Below are positions 6,843-14,539 of a stretch of DNA of 18,186 bases, piece after piece. The notes below the pieces were generated by a model that had not been told where the DNA came from, ran no database searches, and was given only the letters and a program-made list of their open reading frames with translations. The DNA is from an uncultured Eudoraea sp. (GTDB lineage Bacteria; Bacteroidota; Bacteroidia; Flavobacteriales; Flavobacteriaceae), in NCBI GenBank assembly GCA_905479615.1, contig CAJQNH010000080.1, positions 1 through 18,186 of the forward strand, written 5' to 3'. The translations under genes were made by a program, and so were the position numbers. How positions within the stretch are numbered: position 1 is the stretch's first letter; every line of letters starts with the position of its first letter.

Positions 6843-7883
6843 ATGAACAAAAAACCAATAAAACGAATTCTCAGAATAGTATTTATTATTGCAAGCATAG
6901 CTTCCTTGTGGTTCGTACCATGGATTTTGGTAAAGGCTTGGATTTTACCACTACCTAATACGGTTCAAGAACAATTAAATGAAGCAATTGACCATGGATT
7001 TGATGGAATGATTGTTTATGTGGACCAAGCTGAGAAGCCTCCGGAGTTTTATGCCGCAGGCTGGCACGACCGAAAAAATAAAATACCTGCCTACCCGCAA
7101 GCCTTATTTAAGATCGCCAGTATCACAAAGTTATATGTGGCCGTTGCTACTGCAAAATTAGTCAAAGACGGACGTTTGTCTTTGGATAAAACACTCGCTG
7201 ATTACTTTCCTGAACTTGTGGGTAGAATTGAAAATTCAGACAAAATAACCTTGAAATTGATGCTGCAACATAGGAGTGGTATTCCCAATTTTGTAGACCA
7301 TCCTGAATATTGGGCAAAACCGCCAAAAAATAAACAAGAAACTCTTGAATACGCACTTGATTTACCAGCTGACTTTGAACCAGATAAAGATTATGGCTAT
7401 TCAAATACGAATTATATGTTGATTTCTGACCTCATTGATAGTGTGGTAGGTTATAGCCATCAACAATATATAAAGGAGGAAATTTTGATACCGCTCAAGC
7501 TCAAAAACACCTTCGGTTCCCTACATGAAGTGGATATAAACGATGTGATGAGCGGATATTATGTTGGAGTTGAAGATGATCTAAAGACTGAATTTTCAGG
7601 CTTAATGATAGCCACAGCAGAGGATGTAGGTATATTCTTGCGAGCTTTAAATGATGGTTCGGTATTTAATGAAGGTGAACAGGATATCTATTCCTCCATT
7701 TACGTATATGAACATACAGGATTGATTGTTGGTTATCAGAGTTTCGCAGAATACCACAAAGACATTGACACAGTTGTTATTCAATTTAATAATACAACTA
7801 ACTTTGATGGTTATGACTGGAATTTAGCGGAAATCGTAATAAACCGTATTGTAAAAATACTGATACGTAATAGGAGCTCATAA
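6843..7883 (+). CDS. Class C beta-lactamase-related serine hydrolase, membrane-anchored
   Basis: The product is 346 residues. A hydrophobic segment at about residues 9-37 lacks a clear cleavage site and probably anchors the protein with its domain in the periplasm. The three motifs of the serine beta-lactamase/penicillin-binding fold are present: S93-I-T-K96 (nucleophile Ser and base Lys), Y186-S-N188, and H291-T-G293 in place of KTG. HTG is common in family relatives that act as esterases or D-peptidases rather than true beta-lactamases. The C-terminus after HTG is short, with no extra domain. With the lysozyme-inhibitor-like lipoprotein 51 bp upstream, a role in envelope maintenance is a reasonable inference. 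The TAA stop overlaps the left core of site S7. Confidence 0.85.
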   Translation: MNKKPIKRILRIVFIIASIASLWFVPWILVKAWILPLPNTVQEQLNEAIDHGFDGMIVYVDQAEKPPEFYAAGWHDRKNKIPAYPQALFKIASITKLYVAVATAKLVKDGRLSLDKTLADYFPELVGRIENSDKITLKLMLQHRSGIPNFVDHPEYWAKPPKNKQETLEYALDLPADFEPDKDYGYSNTNYMLISDLIDSVVGYSHQQYIKEEILIPLKLKNTFGSLHEVDINDVMSGYYVGVEDDLKTEFSGLMIATAEDVGIFLRALNDGSVFNEGEQDIYSSIYVYEHTGLIVGYQSFAEYHKDIDTVVIQFNNTTNFDGYDWNLAEIVINRIVKILIRNRSS

Positions 7884-8006
7884 CAAGGTGTATAAGTCAT
7901 ACCCTCGTGTCGGAAGGACAAGGAAAAAGACCGCTATTCTCGTCAAAGAAAATAATGATGTCTGCGGTAACATTATGATATATCTATCGTCATACAATCA
8001 TCAATT
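7879..8006 (+). repeat. Degenerate attC-like site S7
   Basis: The left end, CATAACAAGGTGTATAAG, is a good match to the family. The right inner box CGTCATACA (about 7988-7996) pairs with GTGTATA, but no clear GTT core follows, so the right outer end is degraded. ACCGC (7930-7934) and GCGGT (7965-7969) could form an inner stem. Confidence 0.4.
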
Positions 8007-8029
8007 TATTTTAAAAATTAAAAAAACAT

Positions 8030-8761
8030 ATGGTAGTTTTAGTAGTAGGGGCAAGTGGAGTAACAGGAAGTCATTTAGTTGAACAGCTTCTAAATCAAGG
8101 GCATGAGGTTAAAGTAGTTGTAAGATCGCCCAAAAAATTGCCAGATTCTTGGAAAAAGAATGAATCATTGAAAATTGTCTCCGCAAGTCTTTTAGAATTG
8201 AACGATAAGGAAATGACGGAACTTATACATGATTGTCATTCAATCGCATCATGTTTAGGACACAACATGAGTTGGAAAGGTGTCTATGGACAGCCTAGAA
8301 AACTTGTAACAGATGCGACACGACGACTAACTGATGCCATAAAAGCTAATAATCCAAAGCACCGAGTTAAGTATATCTTAATGAATACCACAGGTAATCA
8401 AAATCGTGACTTAAATGAACCTATTTCATTTGGACAAAAATGCGTTATTGGACTTATTCGTTTGCTATTGCCACCACATGTAGATAATGAAAAAGCTGCA
8501 GATTTTTTACGAACCCAAATTGGTCAAGACAACGAATTGATAGAGTGGGCTGCAGTTAGACCTGATAATTTAATTAACGAAGAAAAAGTAACCGATTACG
8601 AAATTCACGCTTCCCCGATAAGAAGTGCAATTTTTGATGCAGGTAAAACCAGTAGAATAAATGTTGGTAATTTCATGGCTAATCTAATAATTGATAATGA
8701 TTTATGGAGTAAATGGAAAGGGAAAATGCCTGTAATCTATAATAAATCACCTCTAGATTAA
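8030..8761 (+). CDS. NAD(P)-binding, epimerase-like protein (atypical SDR)
   Basis: The product is 243 residues. The N-terminal GASGVTG at residues 7-13 is the nucleotide-binding glycine motif of NAD(P)H-binding atypical short-chain dehydrogenases. It follows the strand MVVLVV and precedes VKVVVRSPKKL, where the Arg after strand 2 suggests NADP(H). Further regions fit the fold: IASCLGHN after strand 4, KYILMNTTG, and WAAVRPDNLINEE near the substrate pocket. The catalytic Tyr-x-x-x-Lys of classical SDRs is not evident, which is usual for the NmrA/NAD(P)-binding_10 type. These proteins serve as reductases, epimerases or redox sensors; I cannot choose. Start ATG 8030 gives the expected very short N-terminus. 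No attC-like site follows the gene. Confidence 0.8.
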   Translation: MVVLVVGASGVTGSHLVEQLLNQGHEVKVVVRSPKKLPDSWKKNESLKIVSASLLELNDKEMTELIHDCHSIASCLGHNMSWKGVYGQPRKLVTDATRRLTDAIKANNPKHRVKYILMNTTGNQNRDLNEPISFGQKCVIGLIRLLLPPHVDNEKAADFLRTQIGQDNELIEWAAVRPDNLINEEKVTDYEIHASPIRSAIFDAGKTSRINVGNFMANLIIDNDLWSKWKGKMPVIYNKSPLD

Positions 8762-9086
8762 ATAGAAAATATTCTAACATTTAATTTGTAAAATATTTTG
8801 TTTTATATCCTAAATAGAAGGATGAATACCATCAAATTGTTGAACAAATTGTATGAAAAAAATAAATTATGGAAACTATTTTTGGAATGAAAACGGGATT
8901 ATGATTCGAGGCCCTCATGGATTTGGGATAATTGTGAGTAACTTATAGATAGAATAAATCAGGAACAATTATGGCTATAATTAAAGAGGGTTTTGGTGCA
9001 TAACCCAAAGTTTGCTACTTTTAATTTATGTACCAACGAAAGATGAGACCTCTTGTATTATAAACAAAATATTAAAATCTTGAATA
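8762..9086 (+). other. 325-bp region between SDR and GH97: no convincing gene or attC-like site
   Basis: It contains a possible 31-codon ORF (8853-8948, beginning MKKINYGNYF and ending GIIVSNL) that I do not recognise. It may be a remnant of a larger gene, since several stops follow in frame. The 3' part holds a good candidate promoter for GH97. This is the only gene boundary between clearly separate + strand units where I find no palindrome of the S family. Confidence 0.5.
8992..9023 (+). promoter_or_regulatory. Candidate Bacteroidota sigma-A promoter for GH97
   Basis: TTTG at 8992-8995 (-33) and TACTTTTA at 9016-9023 (-7, TAnnTTTG with the last base changed) are separated by 20 bases. The start codon of GH97 is 63 bases downstream, leaving a leader of about 55 bases. 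Confidence 0.5.
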
Positions 9087-11222
9087 ATGAATAAATATTA
9101 TCTATTTCTATCCATACTGTTTTTGCTTACTTTAATCTCCTGTGAGAAAGAGCAAATGTCTTTGTCTGTGACTTCACCAAATGAATCCAATCAAATTGTT
9201 TTTAGTTTGTCTAAGGAAGGACAACCTACCTACCTTATTACCCATAATAACAAAAAAATTATTGACACCTCCTACCTAAGTTTTGATATTAAAGATTTAC
9301 CGTCGTTAAAAAGTAATTTCAAAATTGTAAGTTCAACAACAGGCAATGCTGATGAAACATGGCAAATGCCCTGGGGCGAACAGCTAGATGTACGAAATAA
9401 TTATAATGAACTCCTAATTAAGCTTGAAGAGCAATCTGAAACTAAAAGAAAGTTGAATATCCACTTTAAAGTTTTCGATGACGGTGTTGGTTTTAGATTT
9501 GAATTCCCTAAGCAGGATAATTTAGATGAGATATTAATTACTGATGAAAATACAGAATTTAATTTAACAGGCGATCATAAAGTTTGGTGGATTCCCGGTG
9601 ATTGGGATATTTATGAGCACCTCTATAGCGAAACTAAATTCTCTGAAATTGATGCACTTTCTAAACGGGACCATCCCAATTTAGCCGCAACCTATATTCC
9701 TGAAAATGCCGTAAACACGCCTGTTACAATGAAAACAGATGATGGGCTGTACTTGAGTTTTCATGAAGCTGATTTGACCAATTATGCAGCAATGACTTTA
9801 AAGGTCGACAACAAAAGCCTCAGAATGCTTAGTGAGTTGGTAGGTTCAAAAAGATTAAATGGAAAAGCAAAAGTTGAGCTGCCGTTCAATACACCATGGC
9901 GAACCATACAAATAGCTGAAAAAGCTGGAGATTTAATTGAATCGAAAATGATATTAAATCTTAACGATCCCAACGAGATCGGAGATGTGAGCTACTTCAC
10001 CCCGATGAAATATGTTGGTATCTGGTGGGAAATGCATATTGGTAAATCGACCTGGGATATGGAAGGAAGCCAGGATATGAATACCTGGACCACAGGTGAA
10101 AGTGGAGGTTCACGACATGGGGCAACAACGGAAAATGCTAAAAAATATATTGATTTTGCGTCTCAAAATGGCATTAAAGGCTTATTAGTAGAAGGTTGGA
10201 ACACTGGTTGGGATAAATGGCTTGCTTCAGCAGATGATAGGGAAGGTCTATTTGACTTTATGACGCCTTATGATGATTATAATTTTGATGAAGTTATGGC
10301 TTATGCAAAAGAAAAAGGTGTAGAGGTTATTATGCATCATGAAACGTCTGCCGCACCACTCACTTATGAAAAACAAATGGATGTGGCGTATGACTTTATG
10401 AAAGCCAATGAGATAAATTCCGTTAAAACCGGCTATGTTGGAGAAATTATTCCAAAAGGCGAATATCATCATGGACAGTGGATGGTAAATCACTATCATA
10501 AGGTACTGGAAGAAACGGCAAAAAAGAAAATAGCGGTCAATGCACATGAACCCATTAAGGGAACGGGTAAAAGGAGGACGTATCCAAACGCGATTTCGCG
10601 AGAGGGCTTAAGAGGGCAAGAATTTAATGCTTGGGCCACCGATGGCGGTAACCCACCAAATCATCTTCCAACAGTTGCTTTTACAAGAATGTTGGCAGGC
10701 CCAATTGATTTTACACCAGGTGCTTTCAATATTAAATTTGATGAGTACAAAAAAGACAATCAGGTCAATACTACATTGGCGCATCAACTGGCCTTGTATG
10801 TTGTGATCTATAGTCCTATTCAAATGGCATGTGATTTACCGGAGCATTATATGTTAAACGGAAAAATACATCCCGCATTTCAATTTATTGCCGATGTCGC
10901 TGTAGACTGGCAACAAACAAAAGTTTTAGATGCAGAAGTTGGCGATTATGTTACGATTGCCAGGCAAGAAAAAGGGTCAAATAACTGGTTTGTTGGCGGT
11001 ATTACGGATGAAAATGAAAGAACTGCCTCTTTATCTTTTGATTTTCTTGAAGAGGGTAAAACGTACAATGCATCAATCTATAAAGATGGTCTCGATTCAC
11101 ATTGGAATGATAATCCCCAAATTTATGAGATTGAAAATCTTGACATTACAAAAGACACTAAATTAGATATAAAATTAGCATCGGGTGGTGGATTTGCTAT
11201 TAGTATAATCGAAAAAAAATAA
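9087..11222 (+). CDS. Glycoside hydrolase family 97 (SusB-like, inverting type), lipoprotein
   Basis: The product is 711 residues, normal for GH97. The lipobox LISC gives a lipidated Cys19. An N-terminal beta-sandwich (about residues 28-290, with MPWGEQLDVRNNYNEL) precedes a TIM barrel (KYVGIWWEMHIGKSTW, LLVEGWNTGW) and a C-terminal beta domain. Glutamates at 419 (HHET), 488 (NAHEP), 506 and 512 (REGLRGQEF) reproduce the spacing of SusB Glu439, Glu508, Glu526 and Glu532 (69, 18 and 6 residues). These are, from published SusB work, the catalytic and calcium-binding set of inverting alpha-glucosidases. The calcium-linked Glu177 (YEHLY) and Glu369 (VEGWN) are also plausible. Expected activity is alpha-glucoside hydrolysis in the periplasm or at the outer membrane. 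No SusC/SusD pair or regulator is adjacent, so it is an orphan rather than part of a polysaccharide utilisation locus. Confidence 0.93.
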   Translation: MNKYYLFLSILFLLTLISCEKEQMSLSVTSPNESNQIVFSLSKEGQPTYLITHNNKKIIDTSYLSFDIKDLPSLKSNFKIVSSTTGNADETWQMPWGEQLDVRNNYNELLIKLEEQSETKRKLNIHFKVFDDGVGFRFEFPKQDNLDEILITDENTEFNLTGDHKVWWIPGDWDIYEHLYSETKFSEIDALSKRDHPNLAATYIPENAVNTPVTMKTDDGLYLSFHEADLTNYAAMTLKVDNKSLRMLSELVGSKRLNGKAKVELPFNTPWRTIQIAEKAGDLIESKMILNLNDPNEIGDVSYFTPMKYVGIWWEMHIGKSTWDMEGSQDMNTWTTGESGGSRHGATTENAKKYIDFASQNGIKGLLVEGWNTGWDKWLASADDREGLFDFMTPYDDYNFDEVMAYAKEKGVEVIMHHETSAAPLTYEKQMDVAYDFMKANEINSVKTGYVGEIIPKGEYHHGQWMVNHYHKVLEETAKKKIAVNAHEPIKGTGKRRTYPNAISREGLRGQEFNAWATDGGNPPNHLPTVAFTRMLAGPIDFTPGAFNIKFDEYKKDNQVNTTLAHQLALYVVIYSPIQMACDLPEHYMLNGKIHPAFQFIADVAVDWQQTKVLDAEVGDYVTIARQEKGSNNWFVGGITDENERTASLSFDFLEEGKTYNASIYKDGLDSHWNDNPQIYEIENLDITKDTKLDIKLASGGGFAISIIEKK

Positions 11223-11227
11223 AACTG

Positions 11228-11320
11228 CCCACAACAAAGGCTAAACCAACAAGCGGGGTATTTCAGCAGAAATAGGAGAAATTGACATTTTAAATACTAT
11301 CAAACGAAATGTTGGTACTG
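11228..11320 (+). repeat. attC-like site S8, partial
   Basis: The left end is CCCACAACAAAGGCTAAACC, and the right end CAAACGAAATGTTGGTAC carries the core at 11311-11318. Between them, TATTTC-AGCA-GAAATA (11259-11274) is a perfect 6-bp stem-loop. The outer ends fit the family, but the inner boxes pair poorly. The right core TGTTGG (11310-11315) pairs with CCAACA (12775-12780) at the start of S9 after the next gene. Confidence 0.5.
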
Positions 11321-11367
11321 TTCTTTTTATTGAAATAAAGTTGATAGTTTTTTTACGTTTATAAACA

Positions 11368-11375
11368 TATCTTTG
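11368..11375 (+). promoter_or_regulatory. Candidate -7 box for the esterase gene
   Basis: TATCTTTG is an exact match to TAnnTTTG. The -33 region is T-rich (11347-11354) without a clear TTTG at the right distance. The gene starts 142 bases downstream, giving a long A+T-rich leader in which I see no recognisable riboswitch. Together with S8 this accounts for the 295-bp gap 11223-11517. Confidence 0.45.
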
Positions 11376-11517
11376 CGCTGATTTACTTTCTGTTTTTACA
11401 TTTATCAATATTTCATTGCTTTATAAATAAGAAAAACTAATTAATAAAAAAACATGTATAAAGCATTTTAAAAGTAAATATCAAATACCTATAACCTCAA
11501 TTAAACACAAATTAATA

Positions 11518-12768
11518 ATGAATAGAATACAAATAATATTAGTAATTGGTTTAAGTTTTGTCTTTCAACAATTTGCGAACTGTCAAATCAATCAAAATAT
11601 TCAGTTTTTACAAAACGTTGGTGAATTGGATAGCATATATTCCCAAAACCTCGAAGAAAACAGGAAAATTTATGTGCAACTGCCTACTGATTACGATGCT
11701 AGTAAAAACCAAAAATACCCAGTAGTATATATTTTAGATGGAGAAGTTTTCCTGCCTACCGTCAATAATGTTCTCAGTTTTTACAGTGGTGGCTTTATGC
11801 CGGAAATGGTTATTGTTGGTATTTCAAACGATAGCAACAGAATGCGTGACTTGACAACTTCAAAAGTAACAGAGATGTACGGAATGCCTTTTGAGCAAGA
11901 AAACGGAGAGGCAGCTAAATTTAGCAAATTCATAGAGACTGAACTTATCCCATTTATTGAAAACAAATATCCTGTAACTAATTTTAGAACTTTAATTGGG
12001 CATTCATATGGAGGTTTGTTCACCATTTACACCTTAATCAATCATCCTGAATTATTTTCAAATTATTTAGCCATAGATCCAAGTCTCAGTTGGGATGACC
12101 AGAAATTGATAGGAGAAGCACAAAACAAACTCTCAAACAACAGTTATAAGGGAAAATCCTTGTTTATGTCTTTAGGTGGGCAATTACATATGCAGAATTC
12201 AGAAGTAACTATAGATAATGTGATGCAGGATAAATCGGACTTTACCTTATTTGCAAGGTCTAATATTGCTTTTTCTGATATCGCTAAGCAAAAAGAGGTA
12301 CATGGGTTAGTTTTTGATTGGAAATTTTATCCTAATGACTTGCATGGAACAATTTCATTTCCTTCTATTATGGATGGATTGATGACTGTTTTTGAATGGT
12401 ATCAAATGGAAAACACGGAAAAAATAAATTCATTTGAAACTTCAAAAGAAGAGCTTTATGAGATTATAAAATATAGAGAGCAAAAACTCAAAGACCATTT
12501 TGGGTACTCTGAACCAGCGTACCCTGAAGAACTATTAATTATGTCTGGCTATATGAATATGGATATGGGTCAACCACAGAAGGCGAAGATGTATTTTGAG
12601 TTTGCCATTGAATATTATCCCCAAAGTCCAAATACTTATGATTCTATGGCAGATTTCTATGAAAGAAATGATGATTATGATAACGCTATTAAATTTGTAA
12701 CTAAAGCTTTTGAAATTAGTGGTGATGAATCTTACAAAAATAGAATTGAAGCACTAGAGAAAAAATAG
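11518..12768 (+). CDS. Secreted esterase (alpha/beta hydrolase, esterase D/Fes type) with C-terminal TPR-like repeats
   Basis: The product is 416 residues with a signal peptide (MNRIQIILVIGLSFVF, cleavage probably near NCQ at 21-23). The catalytic domain, about residues 30-300, belongs to the putative esterase family: RKIYVQLPTDYD, YPVVYILDGE, and the nucleophile elbow G-H-S163-Y-G-G. The Asp in LAIDPS and the late His in DLHGTI are candidates for the rest of the triad. Residues about 340-415 read as one to two TPR-like helical hairpins (GQPQKAKMYFEFAIEYYPQS, DYDNAIKFVTKAFEIS). Family members hydrolyse carboxylic esters, including acyl groups on sugars or siderophores; the substrate here is unknown. 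It is intact and lies between S8 and S9. The GH97 upstream may be incidental. Confidence 0.85.
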   Translation: MNRIQIILVIGLSFVFQQFANCQINQNIQFLQNVGELDSIYSQNLEENRKIYVQLPTDYDASKNQKYPVVYILDGEVFLPTVNNVLSFYSGGFMPEMVIVGISNDSNRMRDLTTSKVTEMYGMPFEQENGEAAKFSKFIETELIPFIENKYPVTNFRTLIGHSYGGLFTIYTLINHPELFSNYLAIDPSLSWDDQKLIGEAQNKLSNNSYKGKSLFMSLGGQLHMQNSEVTIDNVMQDKSDFTLFARSNIAFSDIAKQKEVHGLVFDWKFYPNDLHGTISFPSIMDGLMTVFEWYQMENTEKINSFETSKEELYEIIKYREQKLKDHFGYSEPAYPEELLIMSGYMNMDMGQPQKAKMYFEFAIEYYPQSPNTYDSMADFYERNDDYDNAIKFVTKAFEISGDESYKNRIEALEKK

Positions 12769-12772
12769 CAGG

Positions 12773-12846
12773 GGCCAACAATATTTTAAAGGTAATCCTG
12801 CCTGCCACAGGGTAAAGAAAACGTTCTTTATTCTGACCATTAGGAA
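12773..12846 (+). repeat. attC-like imperfect palindrome S9
   Basis: The left end GGCCAACAATATTTTAAAGG follows the esterase stop directly. The right end TTTATTCTGACCATTAGG resembles S4 and S10 right ends, with CATTAGG where others have CGTTAGG. The middle contains CCTG-CCTGCCA-CAGG (12797-12811), related to the hairpin beside S5. Confidence 0.5.
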
Positions 12847-12904
12847 GATATAAAATAAAGTTATAAATTATTCGAGCAAAATCTGCATCAATTAATGAAG
12901 GCTT

Positions 12905-13195
12905 ATGATCTTACAAATTATCAAATTGAAATCCAATCTTCCTGAAGAAGAACTCTTAAACAAGGCAAAAGAAAGAGAGCCCCAGTTTAGGGCGATCCCT
13001 GGACTAGTCCAGAAGTATTATGTAAAAACTGGCCAGCCAGGACAATATGGAGGAATTTATGTTTGGGATACTCCGGAGTCGCTACAATCCTATCGTGAAT
13101 CTGATTTAGCAAAAAGCATACCTGAAGCATATGAAATTTCGGAGGCTCCAAATATAGAAATCATGGATATTTTGTTTCAATTGAGAAATGAATAA
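12905..13195 (+). CDS. Small dimeric alpha/beta-barrel protein (YdhR / antibiotic biosynthesis monooxygenase-like)
   Basis: The product is 96 residues. The beta-alpha-beta pattern is MILQIIKLKSN, then a helix EEELLNKAKEREPQF, then IPGLVQKYYVKTGQPGQY, GGIYVWDTPESLQSYRES and a final strand IEIMDILFQL. This is the ferredoxin-like half-barrel of small monooxygenase-type proteins, and the motif series PGL, K-Y, GGIYVW, S-YRES resembles YdhR. Such proteins usually form dimers in the cytoplasm; some oxidise small aromatics, many have no known reaction. Start ATG 12905 gives the first strand directly. It is a complete single-gene unit between S9 and S10. Confidence 0.75.
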   Translation: MILQIIKLKSNLPEEELLNKAKEREPQFRAIPGLVQKYYVKTGQPGQYGGIYVWDTPESLQSYRESDLAKSIPEAYEISEAPNIEIMDILFQLRNE

Positions 13196-13202
13196 AAAAA
13201 TT

Positions 13203-13276
13203 GCATAACAAAACAAAAAATGCATTCCCTCATGTCGATCGGCCTGGAAAAGGTAGTTTAGTCAAAACGTTGGTAT
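13203..13276 (+). repeat. attC-like imperfect palindrome S10
   Basis: The left end is GCATAACAAAACAAAAAATG and the right end is GTTTAGTCAAAACGTTGGTA. The outer AAC and GTT cores are clear and the right end aligns with S4 and S9. Inner pairing is weaker than in S1, S3 or S11. The central CATGTCGATCGGCC contains a small CGATCG palindrome. Confidence 0.5.
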
Positions 13277-13325
13277 ATTTTTCAAGATTTTTTTTTAACT
13301 TACAAAATCTAAAAATCAATTAATT

Positions 13326-13784
13326 ATGAAAATATTAAAAATTATGTTTGCTATGCTTTTTGTTGTTCTGGCCACAACAGCGATAGCACAGAGTAATGAC
13401 AATTCTATTACCGAAACATCTTATGCAACAACCATGAATAATAAAAACCTTGAATGGTTGCCTGCTCCAGAATTTTTTCCAGGTTGTTCCTTTACCATAC
13501 TGCATGGGGATTTATCCAAACCCAATTTGGATTTCTTTTTTAAAATAGAACCTAATACAGAAGTAGTAAACCATACGCATAATTCGCCAGAAAGAATGAT
13601 TTTAATTTCGGGAGATTTGCAAGTACAGTACGAGGGTGAAGATCCAGTAATTTTAAAAGCAGGTACCTATGCTTATGGTCCTGCAGGTAAACCACACAAG
13701 GCGAAATGCCTAGATAATGGTCCTTGTGTTTTATTTGTTGCAATGGTCGATCCTTTCGATGCTAAGCCTATTACGAAAAATTAA
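13326..13784 (+). CDS. Secreted single-domain cupin protein
   Basis: The product is 152 residues. The signal peptide MKILKIMFAMLFVVLATTAI ends with likely cleavage after AIA (residue 21), so the protein is periplasmic. One cupin domain covers about residues 55-142. The first cupin motif is H83-T-H85 with E89 (HTHNSPERMILISG) and the second motif supplies H124 (GPAGKPHKA), giving the four usual metal ligands. Two Cys (128 and 134) lie close together and may form a disulfide. Metal, substrate and reaction (isomerase, dioxygenase or binding protein) cannot be told. It is bounded by S10 and S11, and its relation to the downstream dehydrogenase is unclear. Confidence 0.82.
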   Translation: MKILKIMFAMLFVVLATTAIAQSNDNSITETSYATTMNNKNLEWLPAPEFFPGCSFTILHGDLSKPNLDFFFKIEPNTEVVNHTHNSPERMILISGDLQVQYEGEDPVILKAGTYAYGPAGKPHKAKCLDNGPCVLFVAMVDPFDAKPITKN

Positions 13785-13813
13785 TAGGGAGGGTTGTTAG
13801 AATAAAAACCAAA

Positions 13814-13942
13814 AATTAACAATGTATAATTCATGTGGTTGCATGAATTTCAAATGAAAACCCATATTTTAACAAACATTGATTTGTGTGGAATCATTCA
13901 CTTCGATGATTCCACATAAATCATATACGAACAGTTTGGACC
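13814..13942 (+). repeat. attC-like imperfect palindrome S11 with competing hairpins
   Basis: The left end is AATTAACAATGTATAATTC and the right end is AATCATATACGAACAGTTTG followed by GACC, closely matching S1 and S3 right ends. TGTATAATTCATGTGG (13823-13838) can pair with CCACATAAATCATATACG (13912-13929). Two local hairpins compete with this long pairing. One is AATTCATG-TGGTTG-CATGAATT (13828-13849). The other is a 17-bp stem with one G-T wobble (13881-13897 with 13906-13922, loop TCACTTCG). Confidence 0.6.
13881..13922. terminator. Strong stem-loop between the cupin and the dehydrogenase operon
   Basis: The inner 11-bp stem TGTGGAATCAT / ATGATTCCACA is perfect, extended by 5 more pairs (GATTT / AAATC) across a G-T position, with an 8-base loop. 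It is the strongest local hairpin in the window. There is no T-run after it on either strand, so intrinsic termination is only one reading. It may equally be the variable central hairpin of site S11. Confidence 0.4.
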
Positions 13943-13958
13943 ATATAAGAAATACTTT

Positions 13959-14534
13959 ATGAATAATAGTAAATGGTCAAGAAGAAGATTTACAAAAGCA
14001 GTGATTTCTGCACAAACACTCTTGGTTTCAGGTGTGTTAACACTTCCATTGGCATGTGTTGACACTAAAAACCCTGAAGGCGATTCCTCCTTGAGCAGCT
14101 CACAACAAATGATTTTGGGATTTGCTATGGACGAAATTATTCCTGAAAATGGGAAAATGCCTTCGGCTTCCAAAATAGGAAGTGTAAGCTATGTCTTAAG
14201 AATACTGGGAGAATTGCCGGCTTTATCTCCCTTGTTTATAAGCCTAGTTGATAAAATTGAGGTGCGAAGTATACAACAGTCAAATTCTAGTTTTTCGAAA
14301 TTAAATAGGGAAAAACGCATTACTATTTTGACCACTGTTGAACAAACCGAGCCGCAATTATTTAAAGTCCTTAAAGACTTTACCTATGAAAGTTATTATA
14401 CTAGTGGGGAGGTATATGAATTGATTAAATATGAGCCATATCCAACAGGGTCTTCAGGGCCAAAAATGGAATCTTTTGATGAGAAACTTTTAGATCGCGT
14501 AAAAAATACACCACCAATGTATACTAAAATCTAG
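13959..14534 (+). CDS. Gluconate 2-dehydrogenase subunit 3 family protein with Tat signal
   Basis: The product is 191 residues. The N-terminus carries a twin-arginine motif S7-R-R-R-F-T-K13, then a hydrophobic stretch to about residue 32 and a Cys33 in LPLACVD that might be lipidated. The rest fits the small subunit of flavin-dependent dehydrogenases (Gluconate_2-dh3): QMILGFAMDEIIPE, LSPLFISLVDKIE, then TYESYYTSGEVYELI and YEPYPTGSSGP near the end. In characterised relatives this subunit acts as chaperone and carrier that takes the flavin subunit, which has no signal of its own, through the Tat pore. The GMC gene starts 5 bases after its stop, so the two are translationally coupled and should form one complex. 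Confidence 0.85.
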   Translation: MNNSKWSRRRFTKAVISAQTLLVSGVLTLPLACVDTKNPEGDSSLSSSQQMILGFAMDEIIPENGKMPSASKIGSVSYVLRILGELPALSPLFISLVDKIEVRSIQQSNSSFSKLNREKRITILTTVEQTEPQLFKVLKDFTYESYYTSGEVYELIKYEPYPTGSSGPKMESFDEKLLDRVKNTPPMYTKI

Positions 14535-14539
14535 AGGCT

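Noticed and set aside
7888..8082. 64-codon open frame between serine hydrolase and SDR
   Set aside because: It overlaps site S7 and the start of the SDR gene in another frame, and its composition (many Lys, Ser and Arg) does not look like a protein.
8853..8948. 31-codon ORF before GH97
   Set aside because: Too short, with no recognisable motif and no promoter; kept only as a note in the region entry.
10248..10823. Open frames antisense to GH97
   Set aside because: They are complements of a strongly conserved GH97 coding region, with no family resemblance of their own.
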